Part shown: positions 55,136 through 64,000 of the stretch, piece by piece
Numbering within the stretch: position 1 is the first letter of the stretch
Layout: every line of letters starts with the position of its first letter
Origin: Notolepis coatsorum
Taxonomy: Eukaryota; Chordata; Actinopteri; Aulopiformes; Paralepididae
Direction of reading: 5' to 3'
NCBI GenBank assembly: GCA_963971535.1
Contig: OZ020599.1
Location: 93,073,765 to 93,137,764, forward strand
DNA length: 64,000 bases
Made by a program: the position numbers and the translations under genes
The notes under the pieces: model-generated
What the model was told of the DNA's origin: nothing
Seen by the model: only the letters and a program-made list of their open reading frames with translations
Database searches by the model: none

Positions 55136-56033
55136 CTAGTAGGGTCTATTCTCCCTCTCTCTGTCTCTAGTAGGGTCTATTCTCTCTATCTCTCTAGTAG
55201 AGTATTTCTCTCGATTCAATTCAATTCCATTCAAATGGGCTTTATTGACATGGGAAACATAAGTTTACATTGCCAAAACAAAACAAAAGCAAAACAATCA
55301 AACGGAGAAATCAGAAGAAATCAGTACATAGACTTTTTTGTGTAATTGTGTCTTTATGGTGGTTGTATTCCGTTAGAGTCCTTTTCTTGTCACAGCAGCT
55401 CACCAATCTTGCTGCTGTGTTTGCACATTGGTGTATTTCACCCAGTAGGTATGGGAGTTTTGCCATGTTTTCAAAGTCTCTTACTCTCTTTGGGTGTTTG
55501 CAATTTGTGGGAAGTATAATGTCTCTGATGTCTTGGTATAGTGGGCAGGTTGTTAAGAAGTGTAGCTCGGTTTCCACCTCTTCTTGTGTGCAGTGGGTGC
55601 ACAGTCTTCTCTTGGGAGCCAGGTCTGCCTATGGCGGCCTTTCTCGATGGCTAGGCTGTGCTCGCTGAGTCTGTACCTAGTCAAGGATCTTCTTAGTTTT
55701 GGATCAGTCACAGTGCTCAGGTATTCTGCCAATGTGTACTCTCTATTCTGTACTCTCTCTGTACAGTATTCTCTCTCTCTCTCTCTCTCTCTCTAGTAGG
55801 GTCTATTTTCTCTCTCTCTAGTAGGGTCTATTCTCTCTAGTAGGGTCTATTCTCTCTAGTAGGGTCTATTCTCTCTAGTAGGGTCTATTCTCTCTAGTAG
55901 GGTCTATTCTCTCTCGTAGGGTCTATTCTCTCTAGTAGGGTCTATTCTCTCTCTCTAGTAGGGTCTATTCTCTCTCTCTAGTAGGGTCTATTCTCTCTCT
56001 AGTAGGGTCTATTCTCTCTCTAGTAGGGTCTAT
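55136..56033. repeat. CTCTAGTAGGGTCTATT minisatellite, split by LINE tail
   Basis: Units of about 17-25 bp (TAGTAGGGTCTATTCTCTC) at 55136-55207 and 55793-56033, with a (CT)n run in between. The LINE tail at 55208-55745 lies inside. Confidence 0.9.
55208..55745 (-). mobile_element. LINE 3' fragment, copy of 42238-42780
   Basis: Minus-strand LINE end with coding remnant METELHFLTTCPLYQDIRDI (55577-55460) and the same AATAAAGCCCATTTG 3' end. The AGTAGGGTCTATT repeat on both sides shows it inserted into, or was captured in, that minisatellite. Confidence 0.8.
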
Positions 56034-56062
56034 TAGGGGTGGACGGTATAAACGGTATACGG

Positions 56063-57017
56063 TAGGCTTGGGCGGTATGACGGTATTACGGTATACCGGG
56101 GTATTTCGAAATACCGACGGTATTGAAAATCAATACCGTCTAAACGGAGTTTTGTTGTAGTGCACACACACGCCAGCAGAGGGCGAGACTAGTCCTCACG
56201 GGTGGGGCGAGCCATGCATAGCTGGTTGTCTCTACACACAGGAGGAGGAGGAGGAGGGGAACCCCGCTTCAGTGAGTGAAATTAAATGAGACACGCTTAC
56301 CGTTGCTGGTGCTGCGGGCTAACTGGCTATTCTGAGAGCTAACTGTAGTGTTGTGTATGATCACAATGGTGTTCACGCTTTACGGTAATGTTGCGACAGT
56401 GCTGTGAAAATACCGTAAAGCGTTGTGACGATAGTGTGTGTTGTTGTTGTTTGTAGGATGCTGCAGGCTAACTGCTACCATTCTGAGAGCTTAACGTTAG
56501 CACTAGATGCTGCGGGCTAACTGCTACCATTCTGAGAGCTTAACGTTAGCACTAGATGCTGCGGGCTAACTGCTACCATTCTGAGAGCTTAACGTTAGCA
56601 CTAGATGCTGCGGGAGGACTGCTACCATTCTGAGAGCTTATCGTTAGCACTAGATGCTGCGGGAGGACTGCTACCATTCTGAGAGCTTAACGTTAGCACT
56701 AGATGCTGCGGGAGGACTGCTACCATTCTGAGAGCTTAACGTTAGCACTAGATGCTGCGGGAGGACTGCTACCATTCTGAGAGCTTAACGTTAGCACTAG
56801 ATGCTGCGGGAGGACTGCTACCATTCTGAGAGCTTAACGTTAGCACTAGATGCTGCGGGCGAACTGGCCATCTCCGTAATTTGTTTACTTGGTAACACGG
56901 GTTGCCCCCCCCCCCCCCCGCTGATGATAATGAAAGTCATACCGTCATATACCGTATACCGGGGTATTAGGTAATCAAGGTATAACGGTATGAAAAAAGT
57001 CATACCGCCCAAGCCTA
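56063..57017. mobile_element. hAT-like element, TAGGCTTGGGCGGTATGACG family, nested
   Basis: Ends TAGGCTTGGGCGGTATGACG and CATACCGCCCAAGCCTA carry an exact 8-bp TSD, gtatacgg (56055-56062 and 57018-57025). Insertion is 29 bp inside the left end of the host element. Most of its interior is a 49-bp minisatellite. Confidence 0.93.
56457..56868 (+). repeat. 49-bp minisatellite, about 8.4 copies
   Basis: Unit GATGCTGCGGG(CTAA/AGGA)CTGCTACCATTCTGAGAGCTTAACGTTAGCACTA in two alternating variants, with starts at 56457, 56506, 56555, 56604 and so on every 49 bp. Confidence 0.93.
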
Positions 57018-57838
57018 GTATACGGTATAAATGGTATTAATTTGCTCTATGGTATGGATTTTGACTATACCGTGTAACCGGTAGAGTAGCTCTAAAATAG
57101 CAATGACGTCATGTAACCACAGCGCGACTATTTCAATCGCATTTGCCCCTAAAAATAGATAGAATTAGTCATAGATAATAGATATGTGCAAACTGGAAAA
57201 AGTTATTTAGGAGGCTTCGCGCAGTGGGCCTGTCAACACGCAATTGTCATTTCATAATAAACACATATCATGCGCACAGCAAGTTTCAATTTCAGTTCCT
57301 GGCATTTTTAACCAGTGGAGAAAGGTAAGAGATGTCCCTATCGTTTTTCTTATATGAATTATTCTACGTTAATAAAACATACCTGGTGATCAACTACAGT
57401 TTGCTGTAAACATTATGATATGCGTGTAGTGTTATGATAACGACGGCTGCAGCGGGAGCCGGGAGGACGGCTGCAGAAGTGGATTTGCGAATAGCATGCA
57501 GCTGCAGAGCCGCAGAGCCAGCGGCGCTTTCAGGTCAGGTCCGCTCAACAGCGCCCCCCCACCCAACGGCTGAAAGCTATGACCAGACCTGAAAGCGCCG
57601 CTGGCTCTGCGGCTCTGCAGCTACATATGCTTCTAGCAAAATCCAGCATCCAGCCCGGCTGTTTGCAATGGGAGCAGCACGGACTCTGGACTTATTTTAT
57701 TTGGAATATAATGACTTTATACGCAAAAGTAGCCTAGTTTTAAGTTAAAATATTATAAATCTACATGCCTTGAGGATGTCATTCTTTATATAACCTGCCT
57801 ATCAGGCAAAAAAAGTATTCTAACGGAAACACTGATAC

Positions 57839-59275
57839 TGTAACTGAGGGGTACAATTCCCTGACTGTATTACTAGATATGATACTTACTACCACTACCT
57901 TTGTACTTAATATTCGGCCACCCAGTACACGGCATAAATATATTATCATGAACACTCTCACGTAGATGAAACGGATCCAACACAAATGTACGAATTAGAA
58001 ACAGGTCTTTATTTCCTACACAGCGATGGTGTGTAGAATAAACACTTAATCACTTAATTACATTTATGAATTGAAATAGTATGCACTTTTATGGCAAGGA
58101 GTATTCGTCGGTATATCAATAGATAATGTCCAATCTCTGAAGGCGCAGGTGGTAAATATACGACCTGGAATAGTTAAGGAATAACAGCAATGATACTTTA
58201 ATGATTATAGGCTGGATACACTAGAGGGGGTTAATCCGGTCGCTTGTAAGCCGACAGGAGTAGGAGGGGGGGGGGGGTAGAATCCAGCTGCCTCGTCCGG
58301 CCAAGGGCATCCCAGGTGAACCCACTGTAGTGCAGTTCAATGCGCCGGCGATCCTTGGACCACAGATGAAAGCAGGTGGACTCTTTGTGGGCCGGCTCTC
58401 TCCGGTCCACGGGGGAGAGATGTGGAGAGACCTCGTCTTGCAGAGCGTCTCCTCACCTTGCGTCCTCTCCAGGGGGGGGGGGGGTTCCAACACACGGTAG
58501 TGTCGGGGGTCTTTATCCATAGAATAATCAAAGTATCCAAAGCATAATCCGTGCCTGGGAAGGCGGGCTGTCGTCGGTAGAATAATCCGGTATACAGGTC
58601 CACTCGCTCGTCGGCTCTGGGGCTCCTCGGGTGCAGCTTCACATAGGGTCAACCACCCTGGGTAAGCAGCCAGTTCTCTGCCCGAAACGATGGGGTACTG
58701 ACTACGGTAGTATTCTCACCGCACGAAGCACTATATATTAACAGACTATTATTAGCTTAATAGACTACGTCCAACTCGACGATATAGTGCCAAATATGAC
58801 TATTCAAATATTAATATACACGATGTCTCAATACCGATGGTAGGCCGAACTTGGCCTTACTCCCACACGTGGCATCGCGGGGAGGCTTTACGTCTGTGAC
58901 TCTATTGGAGGGTAAGAAACTGGACTGAAAAGAAAGTCCTACTTTAGTAGCGCAGTATATATACGCACTATGAACAAATAGTCCCATTAGTGGTGCGGTA
59001 GCCAAATTCCTACGCGGAACTAGGACTTGTTCGTACATGTCGAGCGGTACGTTTGAACTGGGTCTGAGGGGTATGGCAGCCTGGCACCAAGGTCTCGACC
59101 AATAGTAGAATGGAGACTATTATGGGATGTTCAGTAGGCTAGAATGGATATTCAATGCATATTGTACAAGGAATATACAAGGGATATCAGGGAATATTAG
59201 AGAATATACAAATACAATTAAATATATATATATAAATAAATATATATATTCGGTTTAATCTGGCCCTTCACAACA
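57839..59275 (-). repeat. BEL/Pao 3' LTR
   Basis: Minus strand begins TGTTGTGAAGGGCCAGATT and ends CCTCAGTTACA, giving TGT...ACA ends over 1437 bp. The left border is fixed by the break in hAT homology and the right border by the polypurine tract. ORFs inside (58221-58652 etc.) overlap G runs and are not genes. The partner LTR is outside the window, so the right border is inferred. Confidence 0.8.
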
Positions 59276-59285
59276 GCCACCCCCT
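59276..59285 (-). other. Polypurine tract of the BEL/Pao element
   Basis: AGGGGGTGGC on the minus strand lies immediately before the LTR start TGTTGTG, the expected plus-strand primer site. Confidence 0.75.
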
Positions 59286-59384
59286 GAATAGGTCCCAGAC
59301 CTAATCAGTTAAACGGAGACAGATTAATCGCGTTGTCTATTTACACATAAGGGTTTGCTGTAGGGGTCAGTCAACTTCACAAAG

Positions 59385-61940
59385 TCATAGGGTTGTAGGG
59401 TCATGGTCATCATCGATTGTGTCTGGGAGTCGAGGCAGTTCTATGAGCCTTGCCACGGGACGGGTGTAAGTGCGACCCTGGACGAGCACTTCAGCTGCTC
59501 GGACCTTGCCGTCGGCACCGGTGATCACTTTGCTTACGCGGCCGGCCGGCCACATAGCTCTGGGCAGTGATTGATCAATAATCATGACGACTGTTCCTTC
59601 TGTCAAATTGTCTCTCTCCTTTACCCACTTCTGGCGGGTCTGTAGAGACGGTAGGTAGTGCAGTAGGAAACTGTTCCAAAACTTGTCGGCTAATACTTGG
59701 CTGTACCTCCACATTCGTCGGCCGTTCGCTTCTTCAGGCCGGTACATTGTCTGGGGTAATGTGGGATCTAGCCGCCCCATCAGGAGTGTGTTGGGGTCTC
59801 TGCGTAGGCGACCACCCACTCTGATGAGGGTGTGAGCGTCGCTCTCGGGGGCCAGGTGAATTAATCTGCTGTCGGATGGGACGGGCTTTCCTCCCTGTAG
59901 ACAGGCCAATTCATCGGGGAACGAGTCTCTCTGGGCTCGCTGCAGTAGAAGCAATTCTGCTTCCTCGTAGTTAGCCGCTGACATATCAGCGGGGGACTTG
60001 CACTCCGGGTGGTACCGCAGGAATGTTCTTTGTTGTGCACTCTCTATGGACGTGCAATCGTTTATGTTAGGGTCGGTGGAGGCTACGGTGCTCAATCCAC
60101 AGAACACAGACTTCTTAATTTCCACCTCCTCTGGACTTGCTTCCCTCGGGATAGGCATGGGCCACTGTCCTTCCGGGAGTCTTAGGAATGCGGGGCCGTC
60201 ACTGTAGACATTGCGACGGGTGAGGTCATCCAGGGGCATCCCCCGGGTGATGACGTCAGCTGGGTTCTGTTTTGTATCAACGTAGCGCCACTCTGTTTCT
60301 CCGGTTAACTCTTCGGTTAAGTCTTGAATCTCGGTGACTCTGACTCCCACGAAGACTTTGTACTTGCATGAGTCCGATTTGATCCAGGCGAGTACCGTCG
60401 TGGAATCTGACCACAGGATTGTTCTAGACACCGGTATGGTGAGCTCACGTTGGATGAGCGTGGCTAGGTGCGCTCCGGCTAGGGCTGCGCAGAGCTCTAG
60501 ACGTGGGATAGATTGTTGCTTGCGTGGGGCTATTCTCGAGCGGGCGAGGACAAATGCTGTGTAGATCTCTCCCCCTTGGTCTTGGGCCCGCAAGTAGGCT
60601 ACTGATCCGTATGCGACCTCTGAGGCGTCACTGAAGACGTGTAAGTCCATTTTACATGTCTCTGGCCTCCCCTTGGGTGGGAAGTAGCTTCGGCGCATAT
60701 TAACGCCTGGGAGTGAGTGGAGCTCCATCTCCCACTCTCTCCAGGTGGATGCAAGGTGTGCGGGAATGGGGTCGTCCCAGCCCTGGTCCTTGTCCCACAA
60801 TGCTCGTACAATCATTTTTGCCCTGGTGGTGTACGGTAGAATACATCCTAGCGGGTCATATTGTCGGGCGAGTGTTGTGTACACACTCCGTCTGGTGGTC
60901 GGCGCCGCCGCCGGCCTTCCCTGCTCCGTAGTCAGGGGCTTGTGTCTGTAGTGAAGCGAATCTGTTTTGAATCGCCACACCAATCCCAGGGTCATCTCCT
61001 GGGCTTCTCCCGGGATTGTAGCCATCCAGGTCTCGCTGCTGGCTGCCTTGTCCTCGGAGGAGAGGCTGCGCAGTACTTGCGGATCGCTGCTGGCCCACTG
61101 CCTGAGATCAAAGCCGCCTTTGATCAATGAGGCGCGGAGTTTAATCAGGAGAGCCTCGGCTTCTTCCTGGGTTGAAAGGCTTTGTAGACAGTTGTCTACG
61201 TAGAAGCTGTTCTTTACGCTGCGTCGGACCTCTTCGTCCGCTGCTGGGTCCTCTGCTACATGTTTCTGTAGTGCAAATGTCGCACAGCAGGGGCTGCACG
61301 TCGTTCCGAAGGGGAGGACTTCCCATTGGTAGATGGCTGGGTGCTCATCTCCTGGCTTCTCTCTCCATAGGAACCGCAACAGGGGCCTGTCCGCCTCCAC
61401 CAATCTCACCTGCAGGAACACTCCTTTAATGTCCCCGCTGATGGCCACCTTCTCCTGGCGGAAGCGGAGTAGAACGCCGAGTAGGGAGGGGCCGAGTGTG
61501 GGACCGGGCAGTAACTCTTTATTCAGATTTTGGGATCCGATCTGGTAGCTGCAGTTAAACACCATGCGGTCTTTACCGTTGTGATGGACCTTGTGGTGGG
61601 GCACGTACCACGATTCAGTGGTCTGGTCAGCCTCTTTAATGTCCATCTTTGTGACGTGTCCCGCTGTGATGAGCTTCTCAATCCCAGCGCGGTACACACT
61701 CCCCTGGGCGGGGTTCCTGGCTAAGCGCCGCTCCGTGTTCAGCAGGTACCGTTCTATGGCGTCTGTCTTGGCGTGGAAAGTAGGCATTCCTTCTCGCCGC
61801 AGGAGTGGCGTGGCGTATCTCAACACGCCGTTGACCGGGACTCTCTTGGTCCCTGTCTCGAGGAGGTGAATGGCGTAAATGTCATCTTTAGAGCGAATGT
61901 CTTTCTTTCCATTCTTAAAGGGCATTTGTTCCAAGCTCCA
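59385..61940 (-). CDS. BEL/Pao Pol: RT and RNase H, integrase core deleted
   Basis: Residue numbers count from the start of the open frame at 62108. Homology begins near residue 57 (about 61940). RT: HLLETGTKRVPVNGVLRYAT (81-100), SWYVPHHKV (166-174), GDIKGVFLQV with catalytic Asp226, and YVDN (303-306) in place of YVDD. RNase H: Asp494 in FSDASE, Glu538 in PRLELCAAL, Asp568 in WSDSTTV. Normally a zinc-finger and DDE integrase follow. Here LIRVGGRLRRDP (to residue 772) joins directly to NTLLMGRLDP and the C-terminal SLQTRQKWVKER region, so the integrase core is absent without a frameshift (join near 59792). The stop codon is at 59385. The frame is +1 relative to gag-pro. It would polymerise cDNA but could not insert it alone. 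Confidence 0.9.
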   Translation of the reverse strand, partial: WSLEQMPFKNGKKDIRSKDDIYAIHLLETGTKRVPVNGVLRYATPLLRREGMPTFHAKTDAIERYLLNTERRLARNPAQGSVYRAGIEKLITAGHVTKMDIKEADQTTESWYVPHHKVHHNGKDRMVFNCSYQIGSQNLNKELLPGPTLGPSLLGVLLRFRQEKVAISGDIKGVFLQVRLVEADRPLLRFLWREKPGDEHPAIYQWEVLPFGTTCSPCCATFALQKHVAEDPAADEEVRRSVKNSFYVDNCLQSLSTQEEAEALLIKLRASLIKGGFDLRQWASSDPQVLRSLSSEDKAASSETWMATIPGEAQEMTLGLVWRFKTDSLHYRHKPLTTEQGRPAAAPTTRRSVYTTLARQYDPLGCILPYTTRAKMIVRALWDKDQGWDDPIPAHLASTWREWEMELHSLPGVNMRRSYFPPKGRPETCKMDLHVFSDASEVAYGSVAYLRAQDQGGEIYTAFVLARSRIAPRKQQSIPRLELCAALAGAHLATLIQRELTIPVSRTILWSDSTTVLAWIKSDSCKYKVFVGVRVTEIQDLTEELTGETEWRYVDTKQNPADVITRGMPLDDLTRRNVYSDGPAFLRLPEGQWPMPIPREASPEEVEIKKSVFCGLSTVASTDPNINDCTSIESAQQRTFLRYHPECKSPADMSAANYEEAELLLLQRAQRDSFPDELACLQGGKPVPSDSRLIHLAPESDAHTLIRVGGRLRRDPNTLLMGRLDPTLPQTMYRPEEANGRRMWRYSQVLADKFWNSFLLHYLPSLQTRQKWVKERDNLTEGTVVMIIDQSLPRAMWPAGRVSKVITGADGKVRAAEVLVQGRTYTRPVARLIELPRLPDTIDDDHDPTTL

Positions 61941-64000
61941 AGGTTTCTCCCTCTGTGACTCGGGAGTGGAGACATCTAGTGGCTGTACTTCGGTTGAGAG
62001 ATCTGGCGAGCGGGCCCTGGAGAGTCCATCCCAAACGGGTCTCGACTGCTGCAGGACAGCCCCGGGGTCCGGCATGAACCCGGTCCATCGGGACAATGAG
62101 GTCTGCATGGTCGGAGCCCATCAACAGGGTCGGCATAGCACTGTCCATGAGCGGGATCGGTAACTTGCGCAGATGTGCATATTTCTCCATCAGCTTGGCG
62201 ACGGGGTATGTGTACCGCGACAGTCCTATTTCTTGGCTGGTGAAAGTGTCTGCAATCTGGTACCGTCGCTCAGGCTGGCCGCTTGCTGCGATAGAGAATG
62301 AGACATTCTCGCCCTTTATCGTCTTCAAATCTCGTCTTATTGTCCGAATTGTCATTTGGGTTTCGCTTCCCCGCAGCCCTAGCTGGGCCGCAGCGGAGGC
62401 GAGCAGCAGGGTCTTCTCTGACCCGTCATCGAGGACGGCGTAAGTGTCCAGGACCCCATTCTGGTGGCTCAGTGTCACACGCACCACCTTTAGGAGTACT
62501 CGGGCTCCACCGCTGCTGGCGGGATCGATGTACATGACGCTCGCCCTGCGGCTGGATGGTGCAGGTGAAGGGCGCCGTCTGTTACTGTCGTGAAGTATGT
62601 CCAGATGGGCTCCATCGCACTTGGTGCACCTTTTCTTTAAGCGGCATTCGGCTGCCATGTGTGAGCGCGCACAGCGAAAACAGCGCCCGTTGGACTCCAT
62701 CCATTGACCCGCCTCCTCCGCGTTCAGCTTGGGGAAGGAGTCACATTGCGCTAGCCAGTGTTCCCTCTCACAGCAGGGGCACACCATCCTCCACCTCTCC
62801 GTTCTGGAGGGGGCACTGTGGCTCCTGCCGCTCGGCACTGACTCCGACCGGTGCATCACAGTCACCGATCCTCCTCCATCATTTAGTCGTCTGGTTCCCT
62901 CTCTGGAGCCAGGGGTGCTCCGCCCGAACGTATCCAGCCGCAGGCTGCTGACCTCTCTCGCCAGGAAGTCCGCCAGATCGAGGAGGTTCGGCTCGGGGCC
63001 ATTCGGGTCTCCGTGGTCCCTCTGCCGCCCAAAGCGCTCCTGACGAGCGGGCGGCAGCCTCTCCAGGATCCCCTCCACACCTGAGCTGGCGCAAAGTTCA
63101 TACTTCCCCTTCTCTCTTTGCGCTCCCAACATCCCTACCAGGGACTGCACTCCGACGGACAGGTCGTCCAGTGCTCGATTGTCTATTGCTGGGGGTAAGC
63201 GGCCGACGTGTCGGATCTCCTGGATCACGCAATCCCATATGCGCCCATACCTCTGGTCCAATGCTACCAGCGCTGCTGTGTATGGGGTGGTGGAAGTCGC
63301 GCAGGCGAGCGCTACATTATGTGCGCGGGGCACCTTTAAGTGCTGCAGTAGGATGGCGTACCTGTGGCGTTCATCCAATACATCCACCAACATGGTCTCC
63401 AGACACATGCGGAGTTCCGTATACTGGGCCCGGTTCTCCTGGGTGAAGTCGGGTACCATAGGCGTGCCAATGTATGACGCTGACTGTGGATACATCGGCG
63501 AGCGTTGGGGGGGAGGCCTCCTAGGCGAGTCTCCTCCCGCTCCTTGGTATGGGCTGGTACCGGCAGTGTACCATGGCCCGCTTGTCCAGGTGCTGTTCCT
63601 CGGTGCGGGTCGTGCGTCGTGCTCACCCGTGTATAGAGTCGGGGGTCTGTAGCGCAGCTCCGCGGGAGTATAGCCTGGGCTGTATCGGACCTCCTGGTCC
63701 GGTAGAGTACTGTGCTGTCTTCGGGCGCGGTTCTCCTCCTCTTCGTCTTCAGTTAGGTCATCCAGTGCTTGTAGTCTCTGGTTTAGCCTCTCCACAGGAT
63801 ATGCTGCTCCTTCCCGGTTGCTAGGTCTCGCTTGGACCGGTGGGGGGAGGTGGTCTGTGGGGGGTATAGACCTCGTCTGTTGGTCAAGTTCAGGGTTGTT
63901 TACTCGGCTAGGGGATGCCGCCCTGGAGGTGTGTCTAGACGAGTTCCTGGAGCCTCTGGCGGAGGGAGAGGGTGTTGTCCGTCTGATCAGCTGTTCTATT
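61915..64000 (-). CDS. BEL/Pao Gag-protease, N-terminus outside the window
   Basis: The frame is open from the window edge to TAA at 61915. Counting from the Val codon at 63795: an Arg/Pro-rich region (1-110); a Gag-like helical domain with FTQENRAQYTELRMCLETML (117-136) and ALDQRYGRIWDCV; Cys/His clusters CPCCEREHW (339-), CFRCARSHMAAEC (372-384) and CTKCDGAHLDILH (390-402) that would bind genomic RNA; and an aspartic protease with LDDGS (455-459; DDG in place of the usual D-S/T-G). TRLGWTLQGP leads into pol. The last residues before the stop (TLELGTNAL) are where pol homology moves to the +1 frame, either a programmed shift or a one-base lesion. Confidence 0.88.
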   Translation of the reverse strand, partial: IEQLIRRTTPSPSARGSRNSSRHTSRAASPSRVNNPELDQQTRSIPPTDHLPPPVQARPSNREGAAYPVERLNQRLQALDDLTEDEEEENRARRQHSTLPDQEVRYSPGYTPAELRYRPPTLYTGEHDARPAPRNSTWTSGPWYTAGTSPYQGAGGDSPRRPPPQRSPMYPQSASYIGTPMVPDFTQENRAQYTELRMCLETMLVDVLDERHRYAILLQHLKVPRAHNVALACATSTTPYTAALVALDQRYGRIWDCVIQEIRHVGRLPPAIDNRALDDLSVGVQSLVGMLGAQREKGKYELCASSGVEGILERLPPARQERFGRQRDHGDPNGPEPNLLDLADFLAREVSSLRLDTFGRSTPGSREGTRRLNDGGGSVTVMHRSESVPSGRSHSAPSRTERWRMVCPCCEREHWLAQCDSFPKLNAEEAGQWMESNGRCFRCARSHMAAECRLKKRCTKCDGAHLDILHDSNRRRPSPAPSSRRASVMYIDPASSGGARVLLKVVRVTLSHQNGVLDTYAVLDDGSEKTLLLASAAAQLGLRGSETQMTIRTIRRDLKTIKGENVSFSIAASGQPERRYQIADTFTSQEIGLSRYTYPVAKLMEKYAHLRKLPIPLMDSAMPTLLMGSDHADLIVPMDRVHAGPRGCPAAVETRLGWTLQGPLARSLNRSTATRCLHSRVTEGETLELGTNAL

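Larger units (their letters stand above)
56034..57838. mobile_element. hAT-like element, TAGGGGTGGACGGTAT family, cut by BEL/Pao insertion
   Basis: The left end TAGGGGTGGACGGTATAAAC and interior are the reverse of 17202-18833. Homology stops abruptly at 57838 (CACTGATAC) where the BEL/Pao LTR starts. The rest of the element should lie beyond the window. Confidence 0.88.
57839..64000 (-). mobile_element. BEL/Pao LTR retrotransposon, 3' part, running off the window
   Basis: Minus-strand order from the window edge: gag, protease, RT, RNase H, polypurine tract, 3' LTR. The protein signature (gag with Cys/His knuckles fused to an LDDGS protease, YVDN RT, BEL-type C-terminus) identifies BEL/Pao. 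The integrase core is missing. The insertion interrupts a hAT-like element at 57838 (host text ending gatac, the probable 5-bp TSD). Confidence 0.92.

Noticed and set aside
58221..58652. 143-aa and 101-aa ORFs in the BEL/Pao LTR
   Set aside because: They lie inside a non-coding LTR, cross G runs and show no recognisable domain.
59998..63824. Many plus-strand ORFs opposite gag-pol
   Set aside because: Antisense shadows of the BEL/Pao coding strand. No domain on the plus strand.

Overview
This window is vertebrate genomic DNA, almost certainly from a ray-finned fish. It looks like the inside of a very repeat-rich intron. The only host-gene coding sequence I can support is one 73-bp exon at 39558-39630 (+). 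It encodes the P-loop of a stimulatory G-protein alpha subunit (Gs/Golf class) and has a polypyrimidine tract plus AG acceptor and a GTAAGT donor. Everything else I can identify is transposable-element or simple-repeat DNA. The fish assignment rests on L2-type and Rex/CR1-type LINEs, tRNA-headed SINEs, a BEL/Pao retrotransposon and many short hAT-like elements, a mix typical of teleosts.

Layout. 1-8.5 kb: nested hAT-like elements up to four levels deep, a Mutator-like MITE (2092-2776), a SINE and an L2 fragment. 8.5-10.4 kb: inverted-repeat DNA. 10453-16939: a minus-strand LTR element with near-identical ~353-bp LTRs and no recognisable pol. 17.2-20.4 kb: four hAT-like elements, three with exact 8-bp target-site duplications (TSDs). 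21.7-23.1 kb: a broken L2 LINE on the minus strand. 24.5-27.7 kb: a SINE, then a hAT-like element containing a PIF/Harbinger-like element. 27810-35513: a 7.7-kb hAT-like unit carrying a Rex/CR1-like LINE (28.4-31.7 kb), another hAT-like element, and a homogeneous 216-bp tandem array. 36.3-39.2 kb: more SINE and hAT-like DNA, then a 1-kb CT-rich tract just before the G-alpha exon. 40.0-42.0 kb: a Harbinger-like MITE with a paralogous empty site in the same window, and a hAT-like element. 42.2-46.0 kb: a minus-strand LINE interrupted by two SINEs, one itself interrupted by a hAT-like element. 46.9-49.7 kb: a Harbinger-like element with a small MADF-domain ORF, a hAT-like element and a second Mutator-like MITE. 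50.4-56.0 kb: minisatellites, a piggyBac-like MITE and LINE fragments. 57839-64000: the 3' LTR, pol and gag-pro of a minus-strand BEL/Pao element that runs off the window.

How the parts relate. The mobile elements can be ordered by nesting, because fourteen hAT-like insertions keep exact 8-bp TSDs. None of these elements shows a transposase, so they presumably depended on enzymes made elsewhere. The BEL/Pao pol keeps RT and RNase H but has lost the integrase core without breaking the frame. A short CCAAT/CRE-like module recurs inside hAT-like elements that have different termini, the most interesting cross-element pattern I found. All superfamily names for elements without a protein are inferred from termini and TSD length.
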